From the NCBI GenBank assembly GCA_950295325.1, contig OX485809.1, forward strand, positions 35,159,081 through 35,223,080: DNA of 64,000 nucleotides, read 5' to 3'. A program made the translations under genes and the position numbers. Origin of the DNA: Polytrichum commune. Lineage: Eukaryota; Streptophyta; Polytrichopsida; Polytrichales; Polytrichaceae. The first letter of the stretch is position 1; each line of letters opens with the position of its first letter. Below the pieces are notes generated by a model. That model was given only the letters and a program-made list of their open reading frames with translations. It was not told the origin of the DNA and did no database searches. Positions 12,034-23,129 of the stretch are shown here, piece by piece.

Positions 12034-12553
12034 GCTCATTCATTTAACACAAGAGCCCTGAATTAATACACAACCCATCCATTTTCATTATTTCAAGTTC
12101 ATTTAACACCGCAATTAGCTTTAAAGACCCATCGTAATCAGTCTAGTCCAAGTCATTTGAAATGAATAAAGCACAAGCGTAGAGGACGTCAATACGGTGG
12201 TTACATTGGATGAATGAGGGGTACATTTCTCTCTCTCCCTCCCTTCCTTCCTTTCCATCCGGCCCATGCACCTTGGGACGAAGGTGACGGCCTCTCTAAA
12301 CGGGTGGCTGCACTTGTGTGGTGGGTCAGCCACCAGCATGTGTAGCTAATAATGTGCAAGGGCCAGAAACACACAGTGGCTGCATATATGCATGGGTAAG
12401 AACACACTCTGTGCATATGAAGAAGAGCTACATTGCATGAAGACATGCCAATTGGCCCATTGTTGTTGAGGATGATGATGAAACCGTTCCTTTAGGCAAC
12501 GGGCATAGATATTTGGACTACTATACCTGCAAAAATCTATAGGGTTTATGTTA

Positions 12554-13059
12554 GGGCCACTTCACACACGAGCCAAGAGCCATGACCATGAAATTGTGAG
12601 AGCCCAAAAGAAAGTGTCCAAAGGCCACCGTCCCAACACACCTCCCAAATCATGTAGAGTGGTCACGGACCCTCAAGTGTAGTGTGAAGCCATACGTGAC
12701 CGGGTCCTAAACCAAATGTTGTTTCAATGAATTTCTATGCAGGTGGATCCTCACACATGATAAAGTAGAATAAACCAATGGTTGTGAGCATTTGGAGTGC
12801 CATGGTCTCCCGGTTTTGTGTTAGGCTTACCTCCAAGAGGTGGTTTTTGAAAATAGTCCAAGTGATCATGAAACATGATCCATTCAATGCCATGTAGGAA
12901 TCCATGCAGACGTTACATCCATCTTGCATTCACTCATATACTCCATTGGTCCCTCAAGCGTAGTGTGAAGTGAACTTGGACCGGTTGCGCCTTTTCCACC
13001 AACGAGAGTGCTTGAAGTGTATTGGTCACGGGTTCTCAGTCTCGTGTGTGAAGTGGCCC
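12554..13059 (-). mobile_element. Family A MITE with TTA target duplication
   Basis: The 506 bp element runs from GGGCCACTTCACACACGAG to CTCGTGTGTGAAGTGGCCC and has TTA directly on both sides (12551-12553 and 13060-13062). The terminal repeats are near-perfect. Confidence 0.93.
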
Positions 13060-13392
13060 TTAGACGTTGGTAGGGGGTTCCAACACATCAGAGTATGTCT
13101 CATTCAGGATGAAGTGTGGGGGTTATATGGGTTCATAGTTTTATTGTTAGCTGACCCAAATTGAACACGGTGGCATGTAGTTAAGGTGTTGGACACTCTC
13201 AATCTCAATGTGTACATATGGTTTAAGATTTAAGGGTGTTGGTGTTGGTTTCAACATGTTCTACTCTAATGCAAAATTGATATGCACCTAAACGGTAAGA
13301 GAGATTAGAGGGTCAAGTTGAAGTCTAAAATTTACAATCTAGAATGGAGATGATTTTATTCTACTTGCTCCTCACCTCTCTTCTCTATAACT

Positions 13393-13413
13393 CCCCCCCC
13401 CCCCCCCCCCCCC
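13393..13413. repeat. Poly-C tract (21 C)
   Basis: This is the longest homopolymer G/C run in the window: 21 C followed by GCGGCC. Surrounding DNA from 13060 to 14160 has no recognised gene. Confidence 0.92.
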
Positions 13414-14162
13414 GCGGCCTTATTCTAAGAGTGGCGGAAGCTACTCTGGGTTCCACATAGTTCTAGTTAGTTTCTTACATGAAAATATGGTTATCTTTAG
13501 TTAAGTTGGTCTCATTTACACGAAACCTCACATATTACATGAACGATAAGATATAGAGCCCTATCGTGGGCACTCAATCCAACTCCGCATACAATTTTGA
13601 GAATTGAATTAGACCAAGTCCTATCTAGTCAAGCAATCGTGAATCACAAGATTGTCATCTCAAATTTAAGAGTCAAGATAGAAAAATTGGAAAAGCTCTA
13701 AGAGGTCAAAGTGATTTTTAATTTCTTTATCTTTTCAAACCATCACATAGGCTTGGCTCCCAATTGTGTTAATCATCAATCTTAATTGATATCTATATTT
13801 GAAACACATAATCCAATCTCATTGTGACACACATCTTTTTTTCTGTGTTTTTTTTGTATGTCTTGTCTTTGGCCATATACCACTCAATTATAGGCATCCA
13901 GTTATCAAGCAGAGTGAGCACATGAGGCCCGCATCTAACCTCACATGTAAGTTAGAGGTTCAAAGTAATCAGTGCCACTCATAACTTTACAACTTCTGAC
14001 ATTAAACCGAATGAAGTCATTGCGGGGAAGTACCCGCTTTGTTCTGTTGGTTTGGCATTTTTTGGGTGTGTTCATACTCTGTTTCCAGTAGCAATCCTTG
14101 ATAGTAGTATGTACTTCTTCACTTCCTATTAGCAAACGTACGCCTCCCCCGAGAACTTATCA

Positions 14163-14370
14163 TCTCAATTCTGAATTGAGAACCTCAGGTGACTTGAGAC
14201 TCAGGACTTTGTGAACATGCCTTGAAAAATGATTGGTTGAAGCTCGAGACTTAAATGACCTCAATTTATACGAAGAATGACTGAAAGATGTCAATATGTA
14301 ACCAGTTGGACTTGAAAACACGAGGATCTCAAGCCCAAAATTCTCCTTGGACATTGCTGCAATTTCACCT
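14163..14370 (-). mobile_element. Family C-like repeat copy
   Basis: It holds GGTTGAAGCTCGAGACTT, CTGAAAGATGTCAATATGTAACCAGTTGGACTTG, AGGATCTCAAGCCCAAAATTCTCC and GGACATTGCTGCAATTTCACCTA. The same run recurs at 14990-15200. It is more diverged from the 24402 copy than others. Confidence 0.6.
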
Positions 14371-14478
14371 ACTCAATGGATGAGTTTATGTAGACACCAC
14401 GAATCTCTAGCCCATATTATGTATCTAGCTACATACATACATATATACACACACATACACATAAGGATACGGGCCTCA

Positions 14479-14977
14479 GGGCCACTTCACACATGAGACC
14501 GAGAGCCCGTAACCATTACACTTGAAGCACTCTCATTGGTGGAAAAGGCGGAGCCGGTCCCAGTTCACTCCACACTACGCTTGAGGGACCAACAGAGTAT
14601 GTGAATGCAAGATGGATGTAAAATGTACATGGATTCCTATGTGCCATCGAATGGATCATGTTTCATGGTCACTTGGACTATTTTCAAAAACCACCTCTTG
14701 GAGGCAGACCTAACACAAAACCGGGAGACCGTGGCATTCCAAACGCTCACAGCCGTTGGTTTATTCTACTTTATCATGTGTGAGGACCTGCCTAAATAGA
14801 AATTCATTAAAATAGCATTTGTTTGAGGGCCCGGTCACACATAACTTCACACTACACTTGAGGATCTATGACCACACTACATGATTTGGGAGGTGTGTTG
14901 GGACGGTCTTTGGACACTTTCTTTTGGGCTCTCACAATTTTATGGTCACGGCCGTTGGCTTGTGTGTGAAGTGGCCC
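14479..14977 (+). mobile_element. Family A MITE
   Basis: The 499 bp element has GGGCCACTTCACACATGAG at the left and GTGTGTGAAGTGGCCC at the right. Flanks are TCA and TAA. It sits between two direct copies of a family C-like repeat. Confidence 0.9.
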
Positions 14978-14984
14978 TAAGATT

Positions 14985-15205
14985 AGCTTTCACCCCGAGA
15001 TACTCAAAACGATCGGTTGAAGTTCAAGACTTCACAAAAATTATCCAATCATTTTAAGGCAATCTAGAGAACATACCTCAATTTATACGAATAAAAACTG
15101 AAAGATGTCAACATGTAACTAGTTGGACGTGGAATCACTAGGATCTCAACTGATTATGCCCAACATTCACCTTGGACATTGCTGCATTTTCACCTACACA
15201 ATGGA
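14985..15205 (-). mobile_element. Family C-like repeat copy, duplicate of 14163-14370
   Basis: It shares with the previous copy the run CTGAAAGATGTCAA, GTAACTAGTTGGACGTGG and GGACATTGCTGCATTTTCACCTA, then ACAATGGATGAGTTTACATAGACAC, which also follows the first copy. The pair is therefore a segmental duplication and not two independent insertions. Confidence 0.6.
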
Positions 15206-15371
15206 TGAGTTTACATAGACACTACACTACAACAAACCACGTATTTCTTGACTGGTTTATTTTATTGTATTTTTATTTATTTATTTACTTCTACAAGTGA
15301 GAAAACACTAACTTCACTACTGTTAAAACCGACTAGTCACTTCAGACAAGCAGTGAAGTATGGGCCTATCC

Positions 15372-16205
15372 ATGTCGGACATGACATTCCCAATGGCAAT
15401 GAAGTTTAGCTCACTACACCTACATTACTTCATAAAGTAATGTCCATCTTCACTACACCTCGTCATTATCAGTAAGATAAGATACACCTCCATATGACTA
15501 AACCTAGTGATATCTTGCACTAGCACCAATCATAAATATAGTCTAGAAAAATTTGCACTTCACTACACAAAGTCACACCATGTATCTAGCTACATACATA
15601 CACATACACATACACATAGTATGTACCTAGATACATACACACATACACACATTCACATAAGGATATGGGCCTCAAGTGGTGGAAAGGGAAGAAGAGTGAA
15701 GTGTGGCGTCGGTCCAGCGAAGAAGAGTGGCTGGACAATTGATGTTGCAGTAGGATGGGGGTCCACGACACGAAAAGGGAGGGGTGGCTTGAGCCTAGCC
15801 ATGCCAGACATGACGTTCCCTGTGGCAATGAAGTTGAGTTCACTACACCTACATTACTTTGTAAAGTAATGCCCGTCTTCACTACACCTCGTCAATATAA
15901 GTAAGATAAGACACACCTCCATATGGCTGAACCTAGTGATATCCTCGCACTAGCACCAATTAGAAATTTCATCTAGAAAAACTTGCACTTCACTACACAA
16001 AGTCACATCATGTATCCAGCTACACACACACATACACACATACACATAAGGATACAGGCCCCAGGTGGTGGACGAAAGGGACGAAGAGTGAAGTGTGGCG
16101 TGGGTCCCGCGACAAAGAGTGAAGTGTGACGTGGGTCCCGTGACGAAGAGTGGCCGGACAATTGCAGCAGCAGGGAAGGGGGTCCACCGCGCGAAAAGGG
16201 AGGGG
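15372..16205 (+). repeat. Tandem duplication of a ~430 bp segment
   Basis: Unit 1 (about 15372-15797) and unit 2 (about 15802-16205) share GACATGAC, GGCAATGAAGTT, TCACTACACCTACATTACTT, CTTCACTACACCTCGTCA, CCTAGTGATATC, TTGCACTTCACTACACAAAG, an ACATACAC-type microsatellite, ATAAGGATA, GAAGAGTGAAGTGTGGCGT and GAAAAGGGAGGGGTGGC, at an offset of ~430 bp. Unit 2 has its own small internal duplication of GACAAAGAGTGAAGTGTG. Confidence 0.85.
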
Positions 16206-16620
16206 TGGCCTGGTGGTCTGACAGTGGCAGCCTTGCAACCGAATAATGCACTCCCCCAAAGGAATGATGAGCCTCTCTCATACATACATGGATGGGCCAC
16301 TCTTGTCTCATGGTGCTCGCCCCCCCTCTCCCACCTTCTTCCCCTTTCTTTATCAGCATCAGCATCAGCAGCAGCAACAACAACTACTACCGAGTCGCGA
16401 AGTGATTCCCTTCCATCGAGCGTCTCGGGTGTCACGGTGGACTCGGCACCCGGGCCTTTTAAAGTCTCATCGCTAACTTATACACTTATGACTCGCCAGC
16501 AACACCCTCACTTTAATATTATAAGCTCCCAAAGCGGCTTCACCCTCGTCACCGAGAAGCTCGTGCGCAAGAGAAAGCTCGATCACACCATGTGCGACGA
16601 GGGTGGACTCGCTCCATGAG
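16206..16620 (+). other. GC-richer segment with an open frame, unrecognised
   Basis: This segment is visibly richer in G and C than its surroundings and keeps an open frame that starts at 16095 in the duplicated unit and ends at TGA 16617-16619. It has a CAG/CAA-rich run giving ASASAAATTTTT-like low-complexity residues, then RKRKLDHTMCDEGGLAP. I do not recognise a domain. It could be a captured gene fragment, or chance. Confidence 0.3.
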
Positions 16621-16657
16621 AGTGTCATTATTTGCGCCTCTCGTGCGGTGGTGTCCC

Positions 16658-16673
16658 GGGGGGGGGGGGGGGG
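16658..16673. repeat. Poly-G tract (16 G)
   Basis: A run of 16 G lies at the junction between the GC-richer segment and a family C repeat. Confidence 0.9.
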
Positions 16674-16675
16674 TT

Positions 16676-17035
16676 GGGGCACAATCGGATCGGGATCCTC
16701 GTGTGTTCCAAGTCCAACTGCTTACATGGGGACATTGTTCGGTTGTTCTTTAGTTCAATGAGAGGAACTCAACCGGTCCATATGCAACTATACTAAATAT
16801 GATATTTAATGTGACAAATTGTTTGGGATTACGTAATGTTGTAATTGTCTACTGTGTATCTCGTTTTTGTACCAACCATGGTTGAATTGGTTGTTTGGAC
16901 ATTACTGAACATTAACATCTTTACTTGGTTAAAAAGTACAACAATAGTAAAAAGATATAGGAACGTGTAACTCCAAACAATAAGTCATACTAAATATCAT
17001 GTTTAGTGTAGCTGTTGGTTCTCTCCGTTCATTCC
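16676..17035 (+). mobile_element. Family C repeat split by a family B MITE
   Basis: The left part runs GGCACAATCGGATCGGGATCC ... AACTCAACCGGTCCATATGCAAC, and the right part GCTGTTGGTTCTCTCC follows the family B element. Removing the insertion plus one TA gives CAACTAGCTGTTGG, which corresponds to GTAACTAGCAGTTGG at 34726 in an uninterrupted copy. Confidence 0.8.
16791..17008 (+). mobile_element. Family B MITE nested in family C
   Basis: The 218 bp element begins TACTAAATATGATATTTAATG and ends ATCATGTTTAGTG, with TA at 16789-16790 and 17009-17010. The host copy of family C gives direct evidence of a TA duplication. Confidence 0.88.
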
Positions 17036-17039
17036 TCTA

Positions 17040-17410
17040 GTGGCACGCCCCATGACACAAATATGTAAGGTAGATGGGCCTTACATGGCTACTTTTTCCG
17101 TCTCGCCCAGTTGTCCTAGGGTATGAGACACGCGATTGGTATGAGATGGTTGACATATCCGAATCGAGGCCATAATAGTCATTGTTCTCAAAAAAATTGG
17201 AGTTGATATGAATATTTTATTCATTTTCAAAGTGAGGATTCTCGTGCTCGTGAAATGCTCATATAGGTTCCCCCAATTGTGTTGACTACTGGTTCTAGAA
17301 TGAGCATCATGATTTGAGCACGCAGTCCAATCTTTTAAACACATGCCTTTTTGGTATGTGTTCTTGGAGCCACACCAAACCCCGTGCCATTTAAATATAC
17401 GTGTCACAAT
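17040..17410 (-). repeat. Dispersed repeat R, inverse copy
   Basis: Read on the minus strand, this gives the same order of words as 11560-11960 (transcribed here as GGTATGTGTTCTTGGAGCCACACC, AGTGAGGATTCTCGTGCTCGTGAAATGCTCATATAGG). No coding function is recognised. Confidence 0.55.
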
Positions 17411-20400
17411 AAGAAAAATAATTAAATAAGGGTTGTCTACCTTAAGAACTAATGGAGTTCACTAGGATACCCATCACAAACAACTTGCAAATCAAATACA
17501 AGGCATATGGGCCTTTACCTTCTGTTTGTTGCATTATACTACTTAGATTCAGGAGGTGAAAATTTATATGCGCCCACAAATGTATATGAAATAGCTAGGA
17601 TTAATGCCAAGAAGTTTTGGAGCTAATCACAGTTTGTTACGAATCATTGAAGTCTACTCGCATTGAGCCATAAGAAGGGCAAATAGTTTCCCAATATTGT
17701 ATCGACTGTTGAGACTAGAATGGTTAATAAATTATGAGCACATAGTCCATTCTCTCTTAAACACATATTTTTTTATGAATGTCCATTCTTGGATATACAC
17801 CTAAGCACCTAGATGTTCAATTAAGACAAGTAATTGAAATAGGAATGTTTGCCTTATATATGTCAAGTGTTCTCTTGAGTAAGTTATTTTGCTCAGAATG
17901 ATGTTGCTCAAACTATCACTTCAATTGCCGAGAATGGATACTCTCTTTGGAGGTTCTAAATGATTGGTGTGAGCAATTGACATGCAATTCAAACACACCA
18001 TAGTATGTCTTATTTGAATCACACTCACAAAAATTATAATGATTTAAAGTAGTATTGCCAAGGCGACCCAAAACAACCACGGATCTAGCCCAATGTTAAG
18101 GTGGTGGACCAATATGTACTTATTGTGCAATAGTTTAGGGTGTTGGATTTGGGTGGGGTGTTGGTTTTAGCAACGTTTGCTTTGACTACCATTTTTATAT
18201 GCCAACTATTTTGGCAAAACAAATTTAACTTTGAACAAAAAGTTCCCAACATTTTGTTGCCTGAGCATTTCCATGTTGAGAGAAAGATTTTTTTCTTATT
18301 GTCAAACATAAAAATTAGGATGTGATTGTCATTCCTTTCTACATGAATGAAGCAGTGGATCAATTGAACAAGATGTCTCAATGTTTAAGTCTTAAAGGAG
18401 ATCTACACATAAAAAATATTGAGAAACTTTTGAAACAATAAGAGTATGTCAACATAATCTCTCCCTACGGTTGTGTTGACCATGGTATCTTGTTCTTTGG
18501 GTAAAATTTAGCACAAGTTTTGGATGTGGATGGCATAGAAGTTGTTTTTCAAGGTCATTGATGGTTTTTGTCGACTTGACTAACACATGACCATGTGCCC
18601 CTTTAGTACATTGTATTGTTGGTTTTCTCATCTTTTCAATTTCTTGTGTACTATTGCATCGCATTGAAGACTTGAATCGGCAAATTTGGAGCAAGGGGTT
18701 AAACCCTTGAAAGCCTATGAGGACATTTTTGTCCGTAGCTTCAATGTCCAATGGATCTTGCTAACTCTAAAAGTTTTTTTAGCCATTATTTCCCCTAGTT
18801 GTAGCTATTGAAATTGTCTATCATTTTTAAAAGCTCGATCAATTGAAGTTGCATGCATGGTTATTCTTTGTATCTCATGAAGTGCTCACATCCCAAGAGA
18901 CACATTGACAATATGGTCACCTCAAGATCATTTTATGCTTGCAATTGTCTACTAATCTAAAGTGTTTGCAATTTCAATCCATCAAATCAAGTTTCTCACC
19001 ACGATAATGAGATATGTGATTATGATGAATTTTTTGAATCAATTTGCTTCTAAGTTCACTATAAGAGGACCAAAGCTATTCGTGTGTGTTCTCAATTGTA
19101 TGGATGCAATCCCTTGATAGTGCCTCACGCCCTTGCTTTTGCAGTAGTTTTGAAAGAAAAAAATGATCCATAGAGTTGTAATCACATCTCACAAAATGCT
19201 TTACCCCTCATGTGCTTGCATGCCTTTGGGAGTTACCCCTTAAGCGTCCAAGAGGCCTAGACTAGGCCTCTCCATGCGCAGAAACATGTACTTGAACTAC
19301 ATACCTCCATTTTTGGCTAATCATGTCAATAATGACCCTATCAAAACTAACTTATGTTTCAAGTGCACTTTTTGAATTGATTGAATTCCTTGATGATATT
19401 GAAAGATTTAAGTACAAGTACGCAACATGGGTGCCCTTGGATACATATACATGCATTGTATTTTGATCGTCAATGTCAAGTATGAGTGTGTGTTTATTTT
19501 TTTCTTGGCACAAGCCAATGTATACGGGCCCTTACAAATTTTGTATATTGAGACCCACATCCTTTAAGTGTTAAAGGACGCAGTTGATAGCCAGGAAATT
19601 TATATGCTCCTTCAGTCATTCCTCTTAGTAATTACAAAAAATCTTTTAGCTTGGATGTAGATGTCTGCAATATGCATAGACACATACAAAGAAGATGTAT
19701 ATCAACTTTTGTGTCCACGAAAAATCTGTGATGTGGATATTCAAACCCAATGCTTACGAGTTACGTGGGTGCTATTCAGTCGTTTTCATAGTCTCCCTCT
19801 TCTATCGACTAGATTTATGTCTTCGTATTTATGCTGCATTAACAAATCTATGGCGAAGCATCAACAAAAACCAGATTCAAAATCGGACCTCCCTGATTCA
19901 ATTAAGTATGGTTATTGGAAACGCAAGTTTGTTGGTTCATTGATTGAATCATCACATGGGTCCTCGTAATTGTGTTCATTGTTGGGTGTTGAGAAGTTGA
20001 TATTCTTTTAAGCTTGACATAGTCCAATCTTTTTTACACATGTGTATTCGTGGTATCTGGTCTTTGATCCTCACCTAAACCACACACCGACTTCTCAAAC
20101 ATAGATGTCCGATGAAGAAAAGTAAGCAAATAACACACCCACGTACTTTAAACACGAACAAGGAATACCACCAGGGGACTGAAAGTTGCAAGTAGAGCCG
20201 CACCCATGATTTCAATCACACCCACTGCCTCTCCATCCCAAAAATTCTGGACCCTTCAATACGATCAGGCAAGTTGCAGACAAAAATTCAGGGGACTAGA
20301 TTTTTTTACTTCCAGGATATTAAGTGGTGCGAATGTGGTGTACCTCGAATGTGGGTGATTATGGGGACCTTTTAACTCGGTGTCTGAGTACGATTTCAAA

Positions 20401-20549
20401 CGCACCACCTTCTTCTTTATTAAATCCCAACCTCAATATGTATACTGTATAAGGTAGACCTGCCTATTATATATATAGTTGCTTATCTCGATCGGACACG
20501 TATATTTAAGCAAGAACAAGGCCCAAAAAAGAGACTGGACCGCTCACTC
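17411..20549. other. Gene-free stretch with fragments of repeat R
   Basis: Fragments of repeat R lie at about 17690-17860 and 19960-20110. The open frames at 18085-18381, 18449-18751 and 19661-19969 have no motif I recognise. Nothing else can be supported. Confidence 0.45.
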
Positions 20550-20717
20550 AACACCATTCTAGGTTCGATAGTCAACATAATTGAGGAACCTTTATGACAA
20601 TTTATTGAGCACGCGTATCTTCACTTTGATGATGAATAGTATATTTAGATGAGCTTTGAAAATGATGAGGAAAGATGCAACAACCAGAATCTAGATTTGC
20701 TCACCATCTTGTACTAA

Positions 20718-21251
20718 GGTCCACTTCACACACGAGCGAAGAGCCGTGACCATGAAATTGCGAGAGCCCAAAAGAAAGTGTCTAGCAACTGTCCCAACAC
20801 ACCTCCAAAATCATGTAGTGTGGTCACGGACCCTCTAGTGTAGTGTGAAGCCATATGTGACCGTGCCCTCAACCAAATGCTATTTCAATGTATTTCTACT
20901 CGTGTGGGTCCTCACACATGATAAAACCGAGTAAATCAATCGGGAGACCATGGCACTCTGAAACCGAGTGAAATCACTCAGAGTGCCATGGTCTCCCGAT
21001 TTACCTCTTTAGGTCTGCCTCCAAGAGGTGGTTTTTGAAAAACAATCCAAGTGACCATGAAACATGATCCATTCGATGCCATGTAGGAATCCATATAGAC
21101 TTTACACCCATCTCGCATTCACTTATATACTCCGTTGGCCCCTCAAGCGCAGTGTGAAGCGAACTTGGACCGGCTCCGCCTTTTCTACCAACGAGAGTGC
21201 TTGAAGTGTAATGATGGTCACGGGCTCACAGTCTCATGTGTGAAGTGGCCC
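20718..21251 (-). mobile_element. Family A MITE with TAA duplication and internal inverted insertion
   Basis: The 534 bp element has GGTCCACTTCACACACGAG at the left and TGTGTGAAGTGGCCC at the right, with TAA on both sides (20715-20717 and 21252-21254). It is longer than other copies because it holds a 24 bp perfect inverted repeat at 20938-21001. Confidence 0.93.
20938..21001. repeat. Perfect 24 bp inverted repeat inside the MITE
   Basis: The arm AATCGGGAGACCATGGCACT (continuing CTGA) at 20938-20961 is followed by a 16 nt spacer and by its exact reverse complement at 20978-21001. Other family A copies hold this sequence once. Confidence 0.93.
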
Positions 21252-22107
21252 TAAAAAATCGCATGTGTCCACGTCCCAATGGAGATAGTGGGCTAGTTGG
21301 AGAAAGTAAGCATTCAAAGACCCCATCTACCTTACACATGGTCAGGTGGGTAAGCTGTGGTGCAAAAACCTAGGGACAAAAATAGGGTTTTTACTGCCGA
21401 GATTTTTCTATATATATATATATATATTTGAGACAGAAGGCCGATAGACCAGCACCAAAGCACAGGAGGTAGTTGACCACTTGGCAAGTTTTCCGTCAAG
21501 TAGAGAGGAGATTTCACAACTGGGATTCAAACCGCCAACCTCTTCCTTGAGATTTGTTTACTGCCAAGATTCAGATGTCAAGTTGAATGCTCAAGTTCTG
21601 ATGTTCTTTTCTCCCTTCCTTTGCAACTGACAGGCGTCATTCCAACTACCAACACACAGCCCCATGGCCATGCCAGCCATCCCAGCAATCGACCGTATTT
21701 GGAATGGAGGGAGGGAGTAACTTAATTAGTGGCCGGAGATGAATATATATATATATATGGTGGTACGAAGTTTGCCGGTGCTACTGCTAGCATATATTGG
21801 GGCCGGAGGTTATGCATATAATCAACCCACGGGGCGTGTTTCAAAGTCGCTCATTGGAGCATGTGGGAATGTGAAAGACAAGCGGCAGTGGTGGGTACTA
21901 TGGTGCACTATGATGAGGGAATGTGCAGTCTGGGCTCAGACAGCTATGGTCAGCCATCCCCATGTTTTTGTTGAGGGCCCCTAAAAAAGAACGAGAAAAG
22001 TAAGCTTAGTTGTCGAGAAGTGCTCGGCCATGCCACCCATGTTTCCAACCTCCGATCTTCCAAAGTTCGGTCTCTCTAGGAACACAAATTATTGTGTTGA
22101 ATCGGGT

Positions 22108-22170
22108 GGTGACGGTGGTGGTGGTGGTGGTGGTGGTGGTGGTGGTGGTGGTGGTGGTGGTGGTGGTGGT
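22108..22170. repeat. (GGT)n microsatellite
   Basis: About 20 GGT units, read as Val on one strand and His on the other. It is a simple repeat and not evidence for a poly-His protein. Confidence 0.93.
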
Positions 22171-22532
22171 CTCGTGTCGTCTTTCTTCTTTCCTTTTGTT
22201 TTTTAACTGTTTGAACTTTATGGCAGCACCACTGGTGTCCTAAATGAATCGGAACCTCCTTAACGATTGGGTTTTGTAGTTGTGAGCGATGGAAAATGGA
22301 AATCAACTTCGGACATCAGAGCGTGTACATGACGTTGAGATGATCTCAACGCCGCTTTGATTGCCTTCAACTAGTCATTTCCGGCGTCGACACGGGCTTT
22401 AGGGTTTCGCCGGTGTATCAGCGGGCACCATAGGGTTCGTTTGGCGATGTACATATGGCATTATTCAAGGCCTTGGGAACGTTCCAAAGTTGTTGAAACT
22501 ATGGGGTCCGCTGCACAAACGGTTGGGGCTAG

Positions 22533-22766
22533 TTCGACATAGGTATGTTATACCAATTCGTGTGCATTATTGTTCCAAGTTACACAGTACAACAATATTG
22601 TCTTTTACGCATGAGTTCATTTTTTACTATAATTTTTTTTCAATAGGTTGTTCAAACATCATAACACATATGTGACTTTGCTTGGTAGAATATTACATTC
22701 TCATTAAATAGTCATGGGCACTGCAAAACTCCGAATAGTAACATGCACTAAATGGGATAATCGGTG
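22533..22766 (+). mobile_element. Possible diverged family B MITE
   Basis: The right end GCACTAAATGGGATAATCGGTG before TA, and inner spacing, resemble family B. The left end is not clear. Confidence 0.35.
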
Positions 22767-23006
22767 TAGTTTTCTATAGGGCCGTTCAATAGGGCAACTA
22801 GGTTAGTAGGGCTTAACGTTAAGAATGTACTTGTGGTTGGACAAATCACATCCACGTACGTGATGTACTTGGGAGACAGATGCTCTGCTTAACAATCGTT
22901 GTAAGAGCCGGGGTAGTTGGAAGGTGTTGGTTGTAGGTGCTCTAATAGTGATGTGAAGAAGATGGACATGGTGTGAACGTTGGAGGGATATATGTGGTGG
23001 GTTAGA

Positions 23007-23129
23007 GGTTAGTTTTCATATCGGTCGCTTGCTCGCCCTCTGGATTCTAGTGAAAATGTAGATGACACCTGGTGAAATCTACATTTTCAGTAGAATATGA
23101 TGGGCGAGCAGTCTGCATGGAAACTAACC
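23007..23129. repeat. Short foldback (~123 bp) with ~55 bp arms
   Basis: The left arm starts GGTTAGTTTTCATATCGG and runs through TTGCTCGCCC and TGAAAATGTAGAT. After a ~14 nt loop the right arm runs ATCTACATTTTCA, GGGCGAGCA and GGAAACTAACC. The arms pair with a few mismatches. It could be a tiny MITE or a small-RNA precursor. Confidence 0.8.

Larger units (their letters stand above)
20550..21340 (+). repeat. Dispersed repeat R interrupted by a family A MITE
   Basis: The left part (CACTTTGATGATGAATAGTATATTTAGATGAGCTTTG, then AATCTAGATTTGCTCACCATCTTGTACTAA) continues after the MITE with AAAAATCGCATGTGTCC ... GTGGGCTAG ... CCATCTACCTTACA. The same continuous order is seen uninterrupted at 11760-11930 and 26800-26930. 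Confidence 0.75.

Noticed and set aside
16003-16435. Minus-strand frames of 79-161 codons with RHTSLF repeats
   Set aside because: They mirror the duplicated segment and a CAG/CAA run; no domain is recognised.
4305-17008. Family B as CACTA (EnSpm) elements
   Set aside because: The tips begin CACTA and end TAGTG-like, but empty sites show a TA duplication and not 3 bp, and there are no CACTA subterminal arrays.
22076-22306. Poly-His / poly-Val frames
   Set aside because: They are translations of the (GGT)n microsatellite.
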